NCBI RefSeq assembly: GCF_018128245.1
Contig: NZ_CP072378.1
Coordinates: forward strand, 372,001 to 436,000
DNA: 64,000 bases
Direction: 5' to 3'
DNA from: Leptotrichia sp. oral taxon 221
GTDB lineage: Bacteria > Fusobacteriota > Fusobacteriia > Fusobacteriales > Leptotrichiaceae
Shown here: positions 1 to 9,221 of the stretch, piece by piece
How positions within the stretch are numbered: the first letter of the stretch is position 1
How the letters are laid out: each line of letters opens with the position of its first letter
Notes under the pieces: generated by a model
The model's input: only the letters and a program-made list of their open reading frames with translations
Databases searched by the model: none
What the model was told of the DNA's origin: nothing
Made by a program: the position numbers and the translations under genes

Positions 1-487
1 GAATAGAGAACATGAAATTTTAATAATTGCAAAAAATACTGATGGAATTGTGTCGAGAATAATGTCTTTATTCAATAGAAGAGGATATTCTGTTTTAAAA
101 ATGACAGCAGGAGTTACAAATAAACCTGGTTATGCGAGATTGACAATGACAGTAGAAGGAGACGACAAAACATTAAATCAAATTCAAAAACAAGTTTATA
201 AAATTGTGGATGTTGTAAAAGTAAAAGTTTTCCCAGTTGAAAATGTTATCAGAAGAGAATTGATGTTAATAAAAGTGAAATCTGATCCAGAAACTAGAGC
301 ACAAATCGTTCAAGTTGCGGATATTTATAGAGGAAAAGTTTTAGATGTATCACCAACTTCATTAGTTATTGAACTTACAGGAGATGTGAAAAAATTGCGT
401 GGATTTGTGGAAATTATGCACAATTATGGAGTTTTGGAAATTGCGAAAACTGGGGTTGTAGCGATGAGTCGTGGAGAAAAATTGTAG
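1..487 (+). CDS. ilvN: Acetolactate synthase small (regulatory) subunit, start codon cut by window edge
   Basis: This is the regulatory subunit of acetolactate synthase, the first shared enzyme of valine, leucine and isoleucine synthesis. It carries feedback control through an N-terminal ACT domain. The frame is open to the window edge and begins NREHEILIIAKNTDGIVSRI, the usual start of the family, so the G at position 1 is probably the last base of ATG. An internal GTG at 50 would remove the first ACT strand and is unlikely to be the start. About 161 residues, normal for IlvN. The catalytic subunit ilvB is expected just upstream, outside the window. Confidence 0.93.
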   Translation, partial: NREHEILIIAKNTDGIVSRIMSLFNRRGYSVLKMTAGVTNKPGYARLTMTVEGDDKTLNQIQKQVYKIVDVVKVKVFPVENVIRRELMLIKVKSDPETRAQIVQVADIYRGKVLDVSPTSLVIELTGDVKKLRGFVEIMHNYGVLEIAKTGVVAMSRGEKL

Positions 488-611
488 AATTTTAGAAATT
501 TTGAAGTGAATTTTGGGATTTTAGGATTGAGTATCAATGAATATAAATATTGATTATTATTTTGTTAAAAATAGAGAAATATTGTAATAGCACAGAAAGA
601 AGGTACAGAAA

Positions 612-1361
612 ATGAGTGTGAGTCAGCATTGGGAAAAGGAAAAGTATGAAAAAAATGCACGGTTTGTTTCGGATTATGGAAAGGAACTGATTAAATGGCT
701 GAATCCGAAAAAGGATGAATATATTTTGGATTTAGGCTGTGGAGATGGTGTATTGACTAAGGAAATTTCAAAATATGGGTGCAAAGTTTTGGGACTAGAT
801 GGAAGTCAGAAATTTGTTGAAGCGACTAGAAAATTGGGAGTTGATGCGATACAAGGCGATGCACAGAATATGAATTTTGAAAATGAATTTGATGCAATTT
901 TTTCCAATGCGGCACTTCATTGGATGACAAATCCTGATAAAGTTTTGGAAGGTGTGGCAAAAGCACTCAAAAAAGGTGGACGATTTGTGGTCGAAATGGG
1001 TTGCAAAGGAAATGTGGAAAAAATAGAAAATGCAATGTTTGAAGTTGCAAGAAGACATAATTTTAAAGCTGTAAAATGCTGGTTTTTTCCGACAGAAAAA
1101 GAAGAAACAGAATTACTTAATAAATATGGCTTAAAAGTAAAAAGAATGATAAGTTTTTCTCGTCCAACTTTACTTCCAACAGGGATAAAAGGATGGCTAC
1201 AAACCTTTTCTGCACCTGCTTTTGTGAATATTCCGAAAGAAATGCACGAAAAATTGATTGATGAAATAGCTGAAAAAGTGGAAAAAGAGCTTGAAAAAAA
1301 TGAAAATGGACAAATTATAGCTGATTATGTAAGATTGAGATTTGAAGCTGTGAAGAAATAG
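612..1361 (+). CDS. Class I SAM-dependent methyltransferase
   Basis: A 249-residue Rossmann-fold methyltransferase. Motif I is ILDLGCGDGVLTKEI near residue 40, followed by the acidic strand-2 end (VLGLDGS) and a motif IV region FDAIFSNAALHWM. The overall pattern resembles trans-aconitate methyltransferase and UbiE-like proteins, but the substrate cannot be read from the sequence. AAGAAGG lies upstream of the ATG. It sits between ilvN and leuA with about 125 bases on either side, so it looks like an added gene and not a pathway member. Confidence 0.85.
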   Translation: MSVSQHWEKEKYEKNARFVSDYGKELIKWLNPKKDEYILDLGCGDGVLTKEISKYGCKVLGLDGSQKFVEATRKLGVDAIQGDAQNMNFENEFDAIFSNAALHWMTNPDKVLEGVAKALKKGGRFVVEMGCKGNVEKIENAMFEVARRHNFKAVKCWFFPTEKEETELLNKYGLKVKRMISFSRPTLLPTGIKGWLQTFSAPAFVNIPKEMHEKLIDEIAEKVEKELEKNENGQIIADYVRLRFEAVKK

Positions 1362-1491
1362 TAAATTTTTGTTTTTAAAGTGAACTTTTTTTAGAGTGAA
1401 TATTTTGAAAGAAATTTTTAAATTTGATAAATTGAGATATAGAAAATAAAAAAGCGAAACAAGAAAATTAATTTACAAGGAGAATAAGACA

Positions 1492-3003
1492 ATGAAAAAG
1501 CATATTAAAATATTCGATACAACACTACGAGATGGAGAACAAACACCAAGAGTTAATCTTAATGCTGAAGAAAAATTGAGAATTGCAAAACAATTGGAAA
1601 GTTTGGGAGTGGATATAATTGAAGCTGGGTTTGCTGTGGCATCGCCTGGAGATTTTGAAGCTGTAAAAATGATTGCTGAAAATGTAAAAAATTCAACAGT
1701 TTGTAGTTTGTCAAGAGCTGTGAAAAAAGATATTGAAGCAGCAGGGGAGGCTCTAAAAGGTGCGGCAAAACCTAGAATTCATACATTCATTGCGACTTCG
1801 CCTATTCACAGAGAGTTTAAGCTGAAAATGACAAAAGAGCAAATTGTAGAAAGAACAAGAGAAATGGTGGAACTTGCAAAATCATTTGTTGATGATGTTG
1901 AATTTTCTTCAGAAGATGCGACTAGAACAGAGAAAGAATTTTTGGTGGAGGTATATGAAACAGCTATAAAAGCTGGAGCTACTACATTAAATGTGCCTGA
2001 TACTGTGGGTTACAGAACTCCAAATGAAATGTTTGAATTGATAAGTTATTTGAAAAAAAATGTAAAAGGAATTGAAAATGTGGATATTTCTGTGCATTGT
2101 CACGATGACTTGGGACTTTCTGTAGCAAATTCAGTTGCGGCAATTCAAGCTGGAGCAACTCAAATTGAATGTACAATTAATGGACTTGGAGAAAGAGCCG
2201 GAAATACTTCACTTGAGGAAATTGCAATGATTTTGAAAACAAGAAAAGATTTATTTGAAGAATATTACACGAACATTGATTCAAAGCAAATTTATCCAAC
2301 AAGTAAATTAGTAAGCCTTTTGACAGGAGTTGCAACACAGCCTAATAAAGCAATTGTTGGAGCAAACGCATTTGCTCATGAATCAGGAATCCATCAGCAC
2401 GGAGTTTTAGCAAATCCTGAAACTTACGAAATTATGAGTCCAGAATCTGTAGGAAGAAATCCAGACAGCTTGGTACTTGGAAAACATTCAGGAAAACACG
2501 CTTTTATACAAAAGTTGGAATCTTTAGGATTTGACCATGTTGGAAGTGACAGAGTGGAAGAATTATTTGTACAATTTAAAAAATTGGCAGACAAGAAAAA
2601 ATATGTTTTAGATGAAGATATTATCGCATTAGTTGCTGGAGATGCGGCAAAAATCGAAGGAAGAATCAAATTAACTCACTTTGAAATTTCAAGACAGGAA
2701 GGTAAAAAACCAAAAGCTACAGTTACAATCGACTTGGATGGAGAAAAATTGGTTAAAGAAGCTCTTGGAGATGGACCAGTTGATGCGGCTTACAATGCAG
2801 TAAACTTAGCAGTGAATGACACTTTTGTCTTAGAAGAATATAAATTGGAAGCAATTACAGGGGATACAGATGCACAGGCACAGGTTGTCGTTATAATTGA
2901 GAAAAATGGAAACAGATTTATTGGTAGAGGACAAAGTACAGATGTTGTTGAGGCTAGTATTAAGGCTTATATTAATGGGATAAATAGACTTTATAATAAA
3001 TAG
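1492..3003 (+). CDS. leuA: 2-isopropylmalate synthase
   Basis: LeuA condenses acetyl-CoA with 2-ketoisovalerate, the committed step of leucine synthesis. The TIM-barrel shows TTLRDGEQTPR (residues 10-20), the metal ligands HCHDD (202-206) and the GERAGN loop (233-238). ANAFAHESGIHQHGV precedes the C-terminal LeuA dimer/allosteric domain, which contains GDGPVDAAYNAV. 503 residues, the long leucine-regulated form. AAGGAGA precedes the ATG. The last codons (INRLYNK-stop) occur again at 4035-4058, suggesting that something was inserted behind the gene. Confidence 0.96.
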   Translation: MKKHIKIFDTTLRDGEQTPRVNLNAEEKLRIAKQLESLGVDIIEAGFAVASPGDFEAVKMIAENVKNSTVCSLSRAVKKDIEAAGEALKGAAKPRIHTFIATSPIHREFKLKMTKEQIVERTREMVELAKSFVDDVEFSSEDATRTEKEFLVEVYETAIKAGATTLNVPDTVGYRTPNEMFELISYLKKNVKGIENVDISVHCHDDLGLSVANSVAAIQAGATQIECTINGLGERAGNTSLEEIAMILKTRKDLFEEYYTNIDSKQIYPTSKLVSLLTGVATQPNKAIVGANAFAHESGIHQHGVLANPETYEIMSPESVGRNPDSLVLGKHSGKHAFIQKLESLGFDHVGSDRVEELFVQFKKLADKKKYVLDEDIIALVAGDAAKIEGRIKLTHFEISRQEGKKPKATVTIDLDGEKLVKEALGDGPVDAAYNAVNLAVNDTFVLEEYKLEAITGDTDAQAQVVVIIEKNGNRFIGRGQSTDVVEASIKAYINGINRLYNK

Positions 3004-3028
3004 TTTTCTTTTGAAGAGGTGAGAAATT

Positions 3029-3424
3029 ATGCCTAAATTGGTTATAAATGATAAATCAGGTAAAAAAAATACTTCAATGAATTTTTTTCTGGATGATAAA
3101 GTTATAAAATTTAAAGAAAATAAAAAAGAAATTGAAAATGTAGATTATGGAGAACATACAATTAAAGTACGAACTTTGTATTTTAAAAGTTCTGAACAAA
3201 AAATAAATATTGAAAAAGAAGTTACAGAAATTGAAATAAAACAAAATTATAGAGTATATTTACTTTTTGTATGTTTAGTTATAATTTCATTACTTGGAGC
3301 TTTCTTGAAAATAAAACTAAAAATAGAAGCTAGTAAAGGTTTTTTATATATGATTTTATTTGTTATAGTGATGAATCTATATTTTGTTTTTGGAAATCCT
3401 TTAGTTTTGAAAGTAAAAGAGTAA
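3029..3424 (+). CDS. Hypothetical protein with two C-terminal membrane segments
   Basis: I do not recognise this 131-residue protein. The first 80 residues are charged and look like a small beta-rich domain (GEHTIKVRTLYF). Two hydrophobic helices follow (YLLFVCLVIISLLGAFL and GFLYMILFVIVMNLYFVF). GAAGAGGTG lies upstream of the ATG. It begins 25 bases after leuA inside the segment bounded by the repeated leuA end, so it was probably acquired with the truncated hydrolase that follows. Confidence 0.6.
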   Translation: MPKLVINDKSGKKNTSMNFFLDDKVIKFKENKKEIENVDYGEHTIKVRTLYFKSSEQKINIEKEVTEIEIKQNYRVYLLFVCLVIISLLGAFLKIKLKIEASKGFLYMILFVIVMNLYFVFGNPLVLKVKE

Positions 3425-3470
3425 ATAAAAAAATATTGATTTATATAGGGCAGTTTTAAATACAAACTAG

Positions 3471-4025
3471 CAATTTTCAGACGATGAATACTCAATTGAC
3501 CAATTTTTCAGACAAATGACTCTTGATATAGGAATGAAATCTGACAGAGGGTTTGATTTTGATAAAGAAGTTGTTGCGAAGGCTCTTGCTGCCACTATTG
3601 ATGAAGTATACAAGAGAATAAGTAAAAAATCTATACTTATTAGCCATTCTCAAGGAGGATCTCCAGGTTGGTTAGCACCTGTTTATACAAAAAATATAAA
3701 AGCAATAGTTGCAATTGAACCTGGTGGACCTGCAGCAGAAAATAGTATAGAATACAAAGAATTATTGGCACAAAAAATACCTATAGCATTTTATTTTGGT
3801 GATTACATTGAAAATGGAGATCCTAAAATTTTATCAACTCCAATTTGGCAGGAAAGATTGGAAAAATGTAAAAATTTTGTAAAAAATTACAATGATGAAG
3901 GCGGAAATTCAGTTTTATTTGAACTTCCAAAAGAAGGTATTTTTGGGAATGATCATTTTATATTTCAGAATTTAAATAATGATATTGTGGCTGATCATGT
4001 AGAAAAATGGATTAAAGGATTATAA
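3471..4025 (+). pseudogene. 5'-truncated alpha/beta hydrolase
   Basis: The readable frame starts right after a stop at 3468-3470 and runs QFSDDEYSIDQFFRQMTLDIG into a hydrolase C-terminal half. SHSQGG (near residue 50) is a nucleophile elbow, and NDHFIF near the end is a candidate catalytic histidine. An ATG at 3516 exists, but it has no ribosome binding site and coding similarity appears to extend upstream of it. The lid and N-terminal strands of a normal hydrolase are missing. I read this as a remnant; a short functional protein from 3516 is less likely. Confidence 0.6.
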
Positions 4026-4034
4026 AAAAATCGA

Positions 4035-4058
4035 ATAAACAGACTTTATAATAAGTAA
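4035..4058 (+). repeat. Second copy of the leuA 3' end
   Basis: These 24 bases read INRLYNK-stop and match the true end of leuA at 2980-3003 at 21 of 24 positions. All three differences are synonymous third positions, including TAG against TAA. This is the pattern expected of a diverged homologous leuA terminus, not of chance similarity. It bounds the 3004-4034 segment as an insertion or recombination product. Confidence 0.75.
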
Positions 4059-4080
4059 TTTTAAAAGGGAGGGGATTTTG

Positions 4081-5112
4081 ATGGAAATATCAAATAATTA
4101 CATTAATGAAATAAAGAAAATACTTAAAAATGCTAGACAAAAAGCATATACCGCTGTAAATTCGGCGATGGTGGAAGCATATTGGGAAATTGGAAGAAGA
4201 ATTGTAGAAGAAGAACAGAGTGGAAGAGAAAGAGCAGAATACGGGAAAGAAATTATCAAAAATTTATCAAAAGAATTGACAGAAGAATTTGGAAAAGGTT
4301 TTGGTGAAAGAAATATTCGGAATATTAGACAGTTTTATATACTATTTTCAGATTATGAAAAATGGAAATCACTGATTTCCAAATTAACTTGGACACACAT
4401 TCAAAAAGTTTTAAGAGTTTCTGATGAGAAGGCTAGAATATTTTATTTAACAGAAGCAGCAGAAAATATGTGGTCTGTAAGAACTTTGGATAGGAATATA
4501 TCTACACTTTACTATAATCGTATTGTTGCAAGTATTGATAAAAAAATTGTCGAAAATGAAATGAAAGAGAAGACAAAAAAACTACAAGCAGAAGAATTTA
4601 TAAAAAATCCAGTAGTTTTGGAGTTTCTAGATTTACCAACAAATATGTCTTATACAGAAAATGAATTAGAAAAAGCATTAACAGATGATATTCAAAAGTT
4701 TATGATGGAACTTGGAAAAGGTTTTGCATTTGTGGAAAGGCAACAGCATATTCGTACAGAAAATTCAGATTTTTATATTGATTTGGTATTTTATAACTAT
4801 ATTTTGAAATGTTTTGTTATAGTGGAATTAAAAACTGAAAAATTAACACATCAGGATATTGGACAACTTGATATGTATGTAAGAATGTATGATGACTTAA
4901 AAAAACAGGAAAATGATAATCCAACAATAGGACTTCTTCTTTGTACGGAAACAGACGGAACTATTATAAAGTATTCGGTTTTGAATGATAATAAAAACCT
5001 CTTTGCAAGTAAATATGTAAATTATTTGCCTAGTGAAGAGGAATTAATAAATGAAATAGAAAGGCAGAAGACATTGTTTGAAAGTAGAAATAATAATGAA
5101 GTGGAATATTAA
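4081..5112 (+). CDS. YhcG-type PDDEXK nuclease family protein (DUF1016)
   Basis: A 343-residue protein with the two-part layout of the YhcG/DUF1016 family. The N-terminal helical domain contains AYWEIGRRI, FGKGFGERNIRNIRQFY and TWTHIQKVLRV. The C-terminal PDDEXK nuclease domain contains the candidate acidic residues in NSDFYIDLVFYN and the ELK of FVIVELKTEKL. AGGGAGGGG gives good spacing to the ATG at 4081, so the TTG at 4078 is not needed. The family is often found with mobile or restriction genes. It sits directly after the duplicated leuA end, consistent with an accessory insertion. The biological substrate is not known to me. Confidence 0.85.
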   Translation: MEISNNYINEIKKILKNARQKAYTAVNSAMVEAYWEIGRRIVEEEQSGRERAEYGKEIIKNLSKELTEEFGKGFGERNIRNIRQFYILFSDYEKWKSLISKLTWTHIQKVLRVSDEKARIFYLTEAAENMWSVRTLDRNISTLYYNRIVASIDKKIVENEMKEKTKKLQAEEFIKNPVVLEFLDLPTNMSYTENELEKALTDDIQKFMMELGKGFAFVERQQHIRTENSDFYIDLVFYNYILKCFVIVELKTEKLTHQDIGQLDMYVRMYDDLKKQENDNPTIGLLLCTETDGTIIKYSVLNDNKNLFASKYVNYLPSEEELINEIERQKTLFESRNNNEVEY

Positions 5113-5148
5113 TTAGAAAATTGATTACGGAGAGAAGGAAATTTAAAA

Positions 5149-5712
5149 ATGAAAACAGTAATTTTCTCACACCCATGGAATGGAAGTTTTAATAAGGCAA
5201 TTTTAGATAAAGTAGTGGAAAAGTTGGAAGAAACAAAAGAAAAATATACGATTATAGATTTGAATAAAGATGGATTCAATCCTGTGATGACTGAAAAAGA
5301 TTTGGAGTTGTATTCACAAGGAAAAAGTGCTGATCCTTTAGTTTTGAAATATCAGGAAATTTTGAAAAATACAGATGAATTAATATTAATTTTTCCGATT
5401 TGGTGGATGTCATTACCTGCGATATTAAAAGGATTTTTGGATAAAGTTATGTTGAGAGGATTTGCTTATGAAAGTGGGAAATATGGAATAAAAGGACTTT
5501 TGCCAATAAAATCGGCTAAAATGATTACAACGGCTGAAGCACCAAAGTTTTTATTAAATATAATGGGGTTTGGAATGACGATGAGAAAGGCGAATCTTGG
5601 TGGAGTCGGAATAAAAAACACAAAATGGATTCATTATAGTTTAAGAGCAAAAGGAAAAGATGATGATAGAAAGAAATTTCTTGAAAAAGTTGGGGAATTT
5701 GTGAGTGAATAG
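5149..5712 (+). CDS. NAD(P)H:quinone oxidoreductase, flavodoxin-like fold
   Basis: A 187-residue FMN-type oxidoreductase of the KefF/MdaB/NQO-like group. It has the N-terminal SHPWNGSFNKAI phosphate loop and the FPIWWMSLPAILKGFLDKV flavin-contact motif near residue 85. The expected role is two-electron reduction of quinones or other electrophiles in the cytoplasm. GAGAAGGAA precedes the ATG. The metallophosphoesterase begins 39 bases downstream and may be co-transcribed. Confidence 0.85.
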   Translation: MKTVIFSHPWNGSFNKAILDKVVEKLEETKEKYTIIDLNKDGFNPVMTEKDLELYSQGKSADPLVLKYQEILKNTDELILIFPIWWMSLPAILKGFLDKVMLRGFAYESGKYGIKGLLPIKSAKMITTAEAPKFLLNIMGFGMTMRKANLGGVGIKNTKWIHYSLRAKGKDDDRKKFLEKVGEFVSE

Positions 5713-5751
5713 AAATTGAATCGACATTTATTTTATTTAAAAGGAGAAAAA

Positions 5752-6597
5752 ATGAAGGCAAAAAGTTGGATTATTAAATTTCTGTTGGTTTTTGCGGGAC
5801 TAATTGTGATATTTTTAATTTATGCTCATTATGAGTACAGGCATATTAAAATTAGGACAATTGAGGTAAAGTCAAAAGATATTCCAAAAGAATTTGATGG
5901 GAAAAGAGTGCTGTTTGTGGCGGATTTTCAGTATGATACGATGACACGGTTTAATAGAAAGCAGCAGAAAAAGGCAATTGAACTGATTAATGCACAAAAA
6001 AAGGATATGATTCTTTTAGGTGGAGATTATGCGACTTGGGAGAAAAATATTCCTAAGTTTTATGAAGATGCTAAAAATATTAAAATTCCTGAACTTGGAG
6101 TATATGCGATTTATGGAAATCATGAGTATCCAGGTGAAAAGGAAACTGCTGAAAATATGAAAAAAATTGGATTTAATCTGCTTACAAATGAAAATAGAAA
6201 AGTAACGATAAATAATGAGAAAATATACATCGCTGGAGTTACTGACTTGTGGCATGGAAATCCTGATGCGAAAAAAGCTCTTGAAGGTACGAAAAAAGAA
6301 GATTTTGTGTTATTTTTAACTCATAATCCTGAATATTTTGAGAAAATGTCAGAAGCTGAAAAGGAAAAAACTGATATGATTTTAGCAGGACACACCCACG
6401 CTGGACAGGTTACTTTTTTTGGAAAAATTATTGTGTCGGCAGTGAAGGATAAGAAAAAATATGGCTATGGAATGAAAGAGTATGGCGGACATAAAATTTA
6501 TATTACTTCTGGAGTTGGTGGTGCTTTTCTTGAGATGTTTATTCGATTTTTTGCACAGCCTGAGATTGTGATTTTTGAGTTGAAGAGAATTAATTAA
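5752..6597 (+). CDS. Membrane-anchored metallophosphoesterase (YkuE-like)
   Basis: A 281-residue calcineurin-like phosphoesterase. A single N-terminal membrane helix (IIKFLLVFAGLIVIFLIYA) is followed by the five metal motifs: VADFQ (a variant of the usual D-x-H), LLGGDY, YGNHE, LTHNP and AGHTHAGQ. YkuE-like enzymes act on phosphorylated lipids or cell-envelope substrates; the substrate here is unknown. The start at 5752 is preferred because AAGGAGA lies just upstream; an upstream TTG at 5716 lacks a site. The first metal motif has Q where H is usual, which deserves a check. Confidence 0.86.
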   Translation: MKAKSWIIKFLLVFAGLIVIFLIYAHYEYRHIKIRTIEVKSKDIPKEFDGKRVLFVADFQYDTMTRFNRKQQKKAIELINAQKKDMILLGGDYATWEKNIPKFYEDAKNIKIPELGVYAIYGNHEYPGEKETAENMKKIGFNLLTNENRKVTINNEKIYIAGVTDLWHGNPDAKKALEGTKKEDFVLFLTHNPEYFEKMSEAEKEKTDMILAGHTHAGQVTFFGKIIVSAVKDKKKYGYGMKEYGGHKIYITSGVGGAFLEMFIRFFAQPEIVIFELKRIN

Positions 6598-6616
6598 AAT
6601 TTGGAAGTGGTGTGAT

Positions 6617-7456
6617 ATGGAAGATAAAGAATTAAAGAAGTTAGCAAAAGAGATTTTTGAAAAAATTAAAAAAAAGTATTATGAAACAGCAAAAGAAATG
6701 ATTGTTGCAAATGCTTCAGTCAATACTTCAAAGGAAATAAAAATAACAGACAGTAAAATTGAAGGAATTCCATATATTCCAAAAGGAAGTAAAATTCCAA
6801 CAAATTCAGAAGGGAAACAGTTTATGTTTCTTGCACAGATAAATTGTGCTGACTTAAAAGGTCTAGAAGATTTTCCAAAAGAAGGAATTTTGCAATTTTG
6901 GGTTTTGGGAGATGACTTGATGGGATTAGATTTTGACAACAGTACAAATCGGAATGGTTTTGATATAATTTATTATGAGAAAATTGAAGATTACTATTTG
7001 GAAGATGAGTTTAAGAAAATATATAATCCTTACAAATATGACTCGGCATGGGATTTTTTGATAGCACATCATCCTTGCAAAATGGAATTTTCTTTGGGAA
7101 AACAAAAAGAGAATTTAGACTATGATTTTTTAGATATTTTATTTGAAAAAGTATGGGAAGAAGAAAATTTTAAATTTGATGAAAAAGATAAATTGTCTGA
7201 AGAAGTGGAAGAAATTTATGGATATGAATTTTATGAAGAAAATATTGGTACAAAATGTAATGGATTTCCATTTTTCACACAATCTGAACCAAGAAAAGGC
7301 GATGAAATGAATGAATACGATACTTTGTTATTTCAAATTAATAGTGGAAAAGAAATAATGATTGGAGATTGTGGAGTGATGAATTTCTTTATTAATCGTG
7401 AAAAATTAAAAAATAGGGACTTTTCAGATGTTTTCTACAATTGGGATTGTTATTGA
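6617..7456 (+). CDS. YwqG-like protein (DUF1963)
   Basis: A 279-residue cytoplasmic protein of the DUF1963/YwqG family, function unknown. Recognisable parts are KIEGIPYIPKGSKIP near residue 50, the QFMFLAQINCADL strand, the GILQFWVLGDD stretch, and the C-terminal LLFQINS...MIGDCGVMNFFI near residue 240. Members often occur in polymorphic-toxin and immunity neighbourhoods, but nothing here proves such a role. GGAAGTGGTG precedes the ATG. Confidence 0.75.
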   Translation: MEDKELKKLAKEIFEKIKKKYYETAKEMIVANASVNTSKEIKITDSKIEGIPYIPKGSKIPTNSEGKQFMFLAQINCADLKGLEDFPKEGILQFWVLGDDLMGLDFDNSTNRNGFDIIYYEKIEDYYLEDEFKKIYNPYKYDSAWDFLIAHHPCKMEFSLGKQKENLDYDFLDILFEKVWEEENFKFDEKDKLSEEVEEIYGYEFYEENIGTKCNGFPFFTQSEPRKGDEMNEYDTLLFQINSGKEIMIGDCGVMNFFINREKLKNRDFSDVFYNWDCY

Positions 7457-7461
7457 TTTTA

Positions 7462-7711
7462 TTGGGTAGACAGAAAATAGAAAGTTGGGAAAATGGATAT
7501 AAAAACAACTATACCCGGAGGTAAGAGTATTCGTGAGGTTTTTGAAGTTTTGAATCACAAAAAGGCAATTGACTATATGTTGACTGATTGTGATTGAAAA
7601 AAATGATAGAGCATTGTATATGAACTATTTAAGGGAACAAAATGCAGATATTATTTTAGATAAAGTGAAGGAATTGCAAGAATTTGAAAAGAAACGAATG
7701 GAACAATTTTA
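7462..7711 (+). pseudogene. Decayed small gene
   Basis: One frame reads TIPGGKSIREVFEVLNHKKA then AIDYMLTDCD and hits a stop at 7600. The next frame continues ALYMNYLREQNADIILDKVK and ends in FEKKRMEQF-stop at 7711. The two halves look like one amphipathic protein split by a frameshift. No good start codon or ribosome binding site is visible. I do not recognise the family. It fills the gap between the YwqG-like gene and leuC. Confidence 0.4.
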
Positions 7712-7773
7712 AATAGGTTAATAAATAAAAAAATATAAATAAAAAATTTGGAGAGAAAATCGGAGGAGAAAAA

Positions 7774-9192
7774 ATGTCAGAAATTAAAAATAAAGAGAAA
7801 AACCCAAAAACTTTGTTTGATAAAGTTTGGGAAAAACATGTGATTACAGGAGAACCTGGAGAAGCACAACTTTTGTATATTGATTTGCACTTGATTCATG
7901 AAGTTACTTCGCCACAAGCGTTTTCAGGATTGAGAATTGCAGGGAGAAAGGTTAGAAGACCTGACTTGACATTTGGAACAATGGATCACAATACGCCAAC
8001 AATTATGGCTGACAGAATGAATATTAAAGATAAAGTTTCAAAGGCACAGTTGGATGCATTGTCGGCAAACTGTAAAGAATTTGGAATTGAGTTGGTTGAT
8101 ATGTTTAATGAAAATAATGGAATTGTGCATATGGTTGGACCTGAACAAGGGTTGACACAGCCTGGAAAAACTGTAGTTTGTGGAGATAGCCATACTGCGA
8201 CTCATGGAGCTTTTGGAGCTTTGGCATTTGGAATTGGAACAAGTGAAGTGGAACATGTTTTGGCGACACAGACAATTTGGCAAAAGAAACCAAAAACAAT
8301 GGGAATTGAAATAACTGGTGAATTGCAAAAAGGTGTTTATGCGAAGGATATAATTTTACATATTATTAAAACTTACGGAATTGGGCTAGGAAATGGGTAT
8401 GCATTTGAATTTTTTGGAGATACAATTAGAAATATGTCAATGGAAGGAAGAATGACTATTTGTAACATGGCAATTGAAGGAGGAGGAAAATCAGGAATTA
8501 TCGCACCTGACGAAACTACTTTTGAATATGTAAGAGGAAGAAGATTTGCACCAAAAGGCGAAGAATTTGATAAAAAAGTGGCTGAATGGAAAGAATTGTA
8601 CACGGATTCTGTAGATGCATTTGACAAATACATAAAAGTTGATGTTTCAAACCTTGAACCACAAGTAACTTGGGGAACAAACCCTGAAATGGGAATTGGA
8701 ATAAGTGAAAGATTCCCTGAAATTAAAGATGTAAACTACGAAAGAGCGTACAACTACATGGGACTTACACCAGGAGGATCACCTTACGACATTCCATTAA
8801 AACATGTATTTATCGGATCTTGCACAAATGGAAGGTTAGCAGACTTAGAAATTGCAGCAAAAATTGTAAAAGGGAAGAAAGTTGCTCCAAACATTACAGC
8901 AGTAGTCGTTCCAGGATCACAACTTGTTAAAAAAGCAGCTGAAAAAAACGGAATCGCACAAATATTCAAAGACGCAGGATTTGAGTGGAGAGAAGCTGGA
9001 TGCTCAACTTGCTTAGGAATGAACCCAGACTTAATTCCAAGCGGAGAACATTGTGCGTCAACTTCAAACAGAAACTTTGAAGGAAGACAAGGAAAAGGAG
9101 CAAGAACTCACTTAGTAAGTCCAGCAATGGCAGCAGCAGCGGCAATTTATGGAAAATTTGTGGATGTTAGAGAATTGGATGAAGTGAAATAG
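7774..9192 (+). CDS. leuC: 3-isopropylmalate dehydratase large subunit
   Basis: LeuC and LeuD form the [4Fe-4S] isomerase that converts 2- to 3-isopropylmalate. The 472-residue protein shows [20 protein letters not shown] and the three cluster cysteines C350 (GSCTNG), C410 and C413 ([11 protein letters not shown]). Length is normal for the bacterial LeuC. CGGAGGAG precedes the ATG. leuD is not adjacent as usual but 870 bases downstream, after an inserted membrane-protein gene and a broken gene. Confidence 0.97.
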   Translation: MSEIKNKEKNPKTLFDKVWEKHVITGEPGEAQLLYIDLHLIHEVTSPQAFSGLRIAGRKVRRPDLTFGTMDHNTPTIMADRMNIKDKVSKAQLDALSANCKEFGIELVDMFNENNGIVHMVGPEQGLTQPGKTVVCGDSHTATHGAFGALAFGIGTSEVEHVLATQTIWQKKPKTMGIEITGELQKGVYAKDIILHIIKTYGIGLGNGYAFEFFGDTIRNMSMEGRMTICNMAIEGGGKSGIIAPDETTFEYVRGRRFAPKGEEFDKKVAEWKELYTDSVDAFDKYIKVDVSNLEPQVTWGTNPEMGIGISERFPEIKDVNYERAYNYMGLTPGGSPYDIPLKHVFIGSCTNGRLADLEIAAKIVKGKKVAPNITAVVVPGSQLVKKAAEKNGIAQIFKDAGFEWREAGCSTCLGMNPDLIPSGEHCASTSNRNFEGRQGKGARTHLVSPAMAAAAAIYGKFVDVRELDEVK

Positions 9193-9221
9193 GAATTTTA
9201 GTATAAAGGAAACGATATATC

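Noticed and set aside
488-611. ATCAAT/ATTGAT hairpin after ilvN as a terminator
   Set aside because: The stem is six AT-rich pairs and is not followed by a convincing T run.
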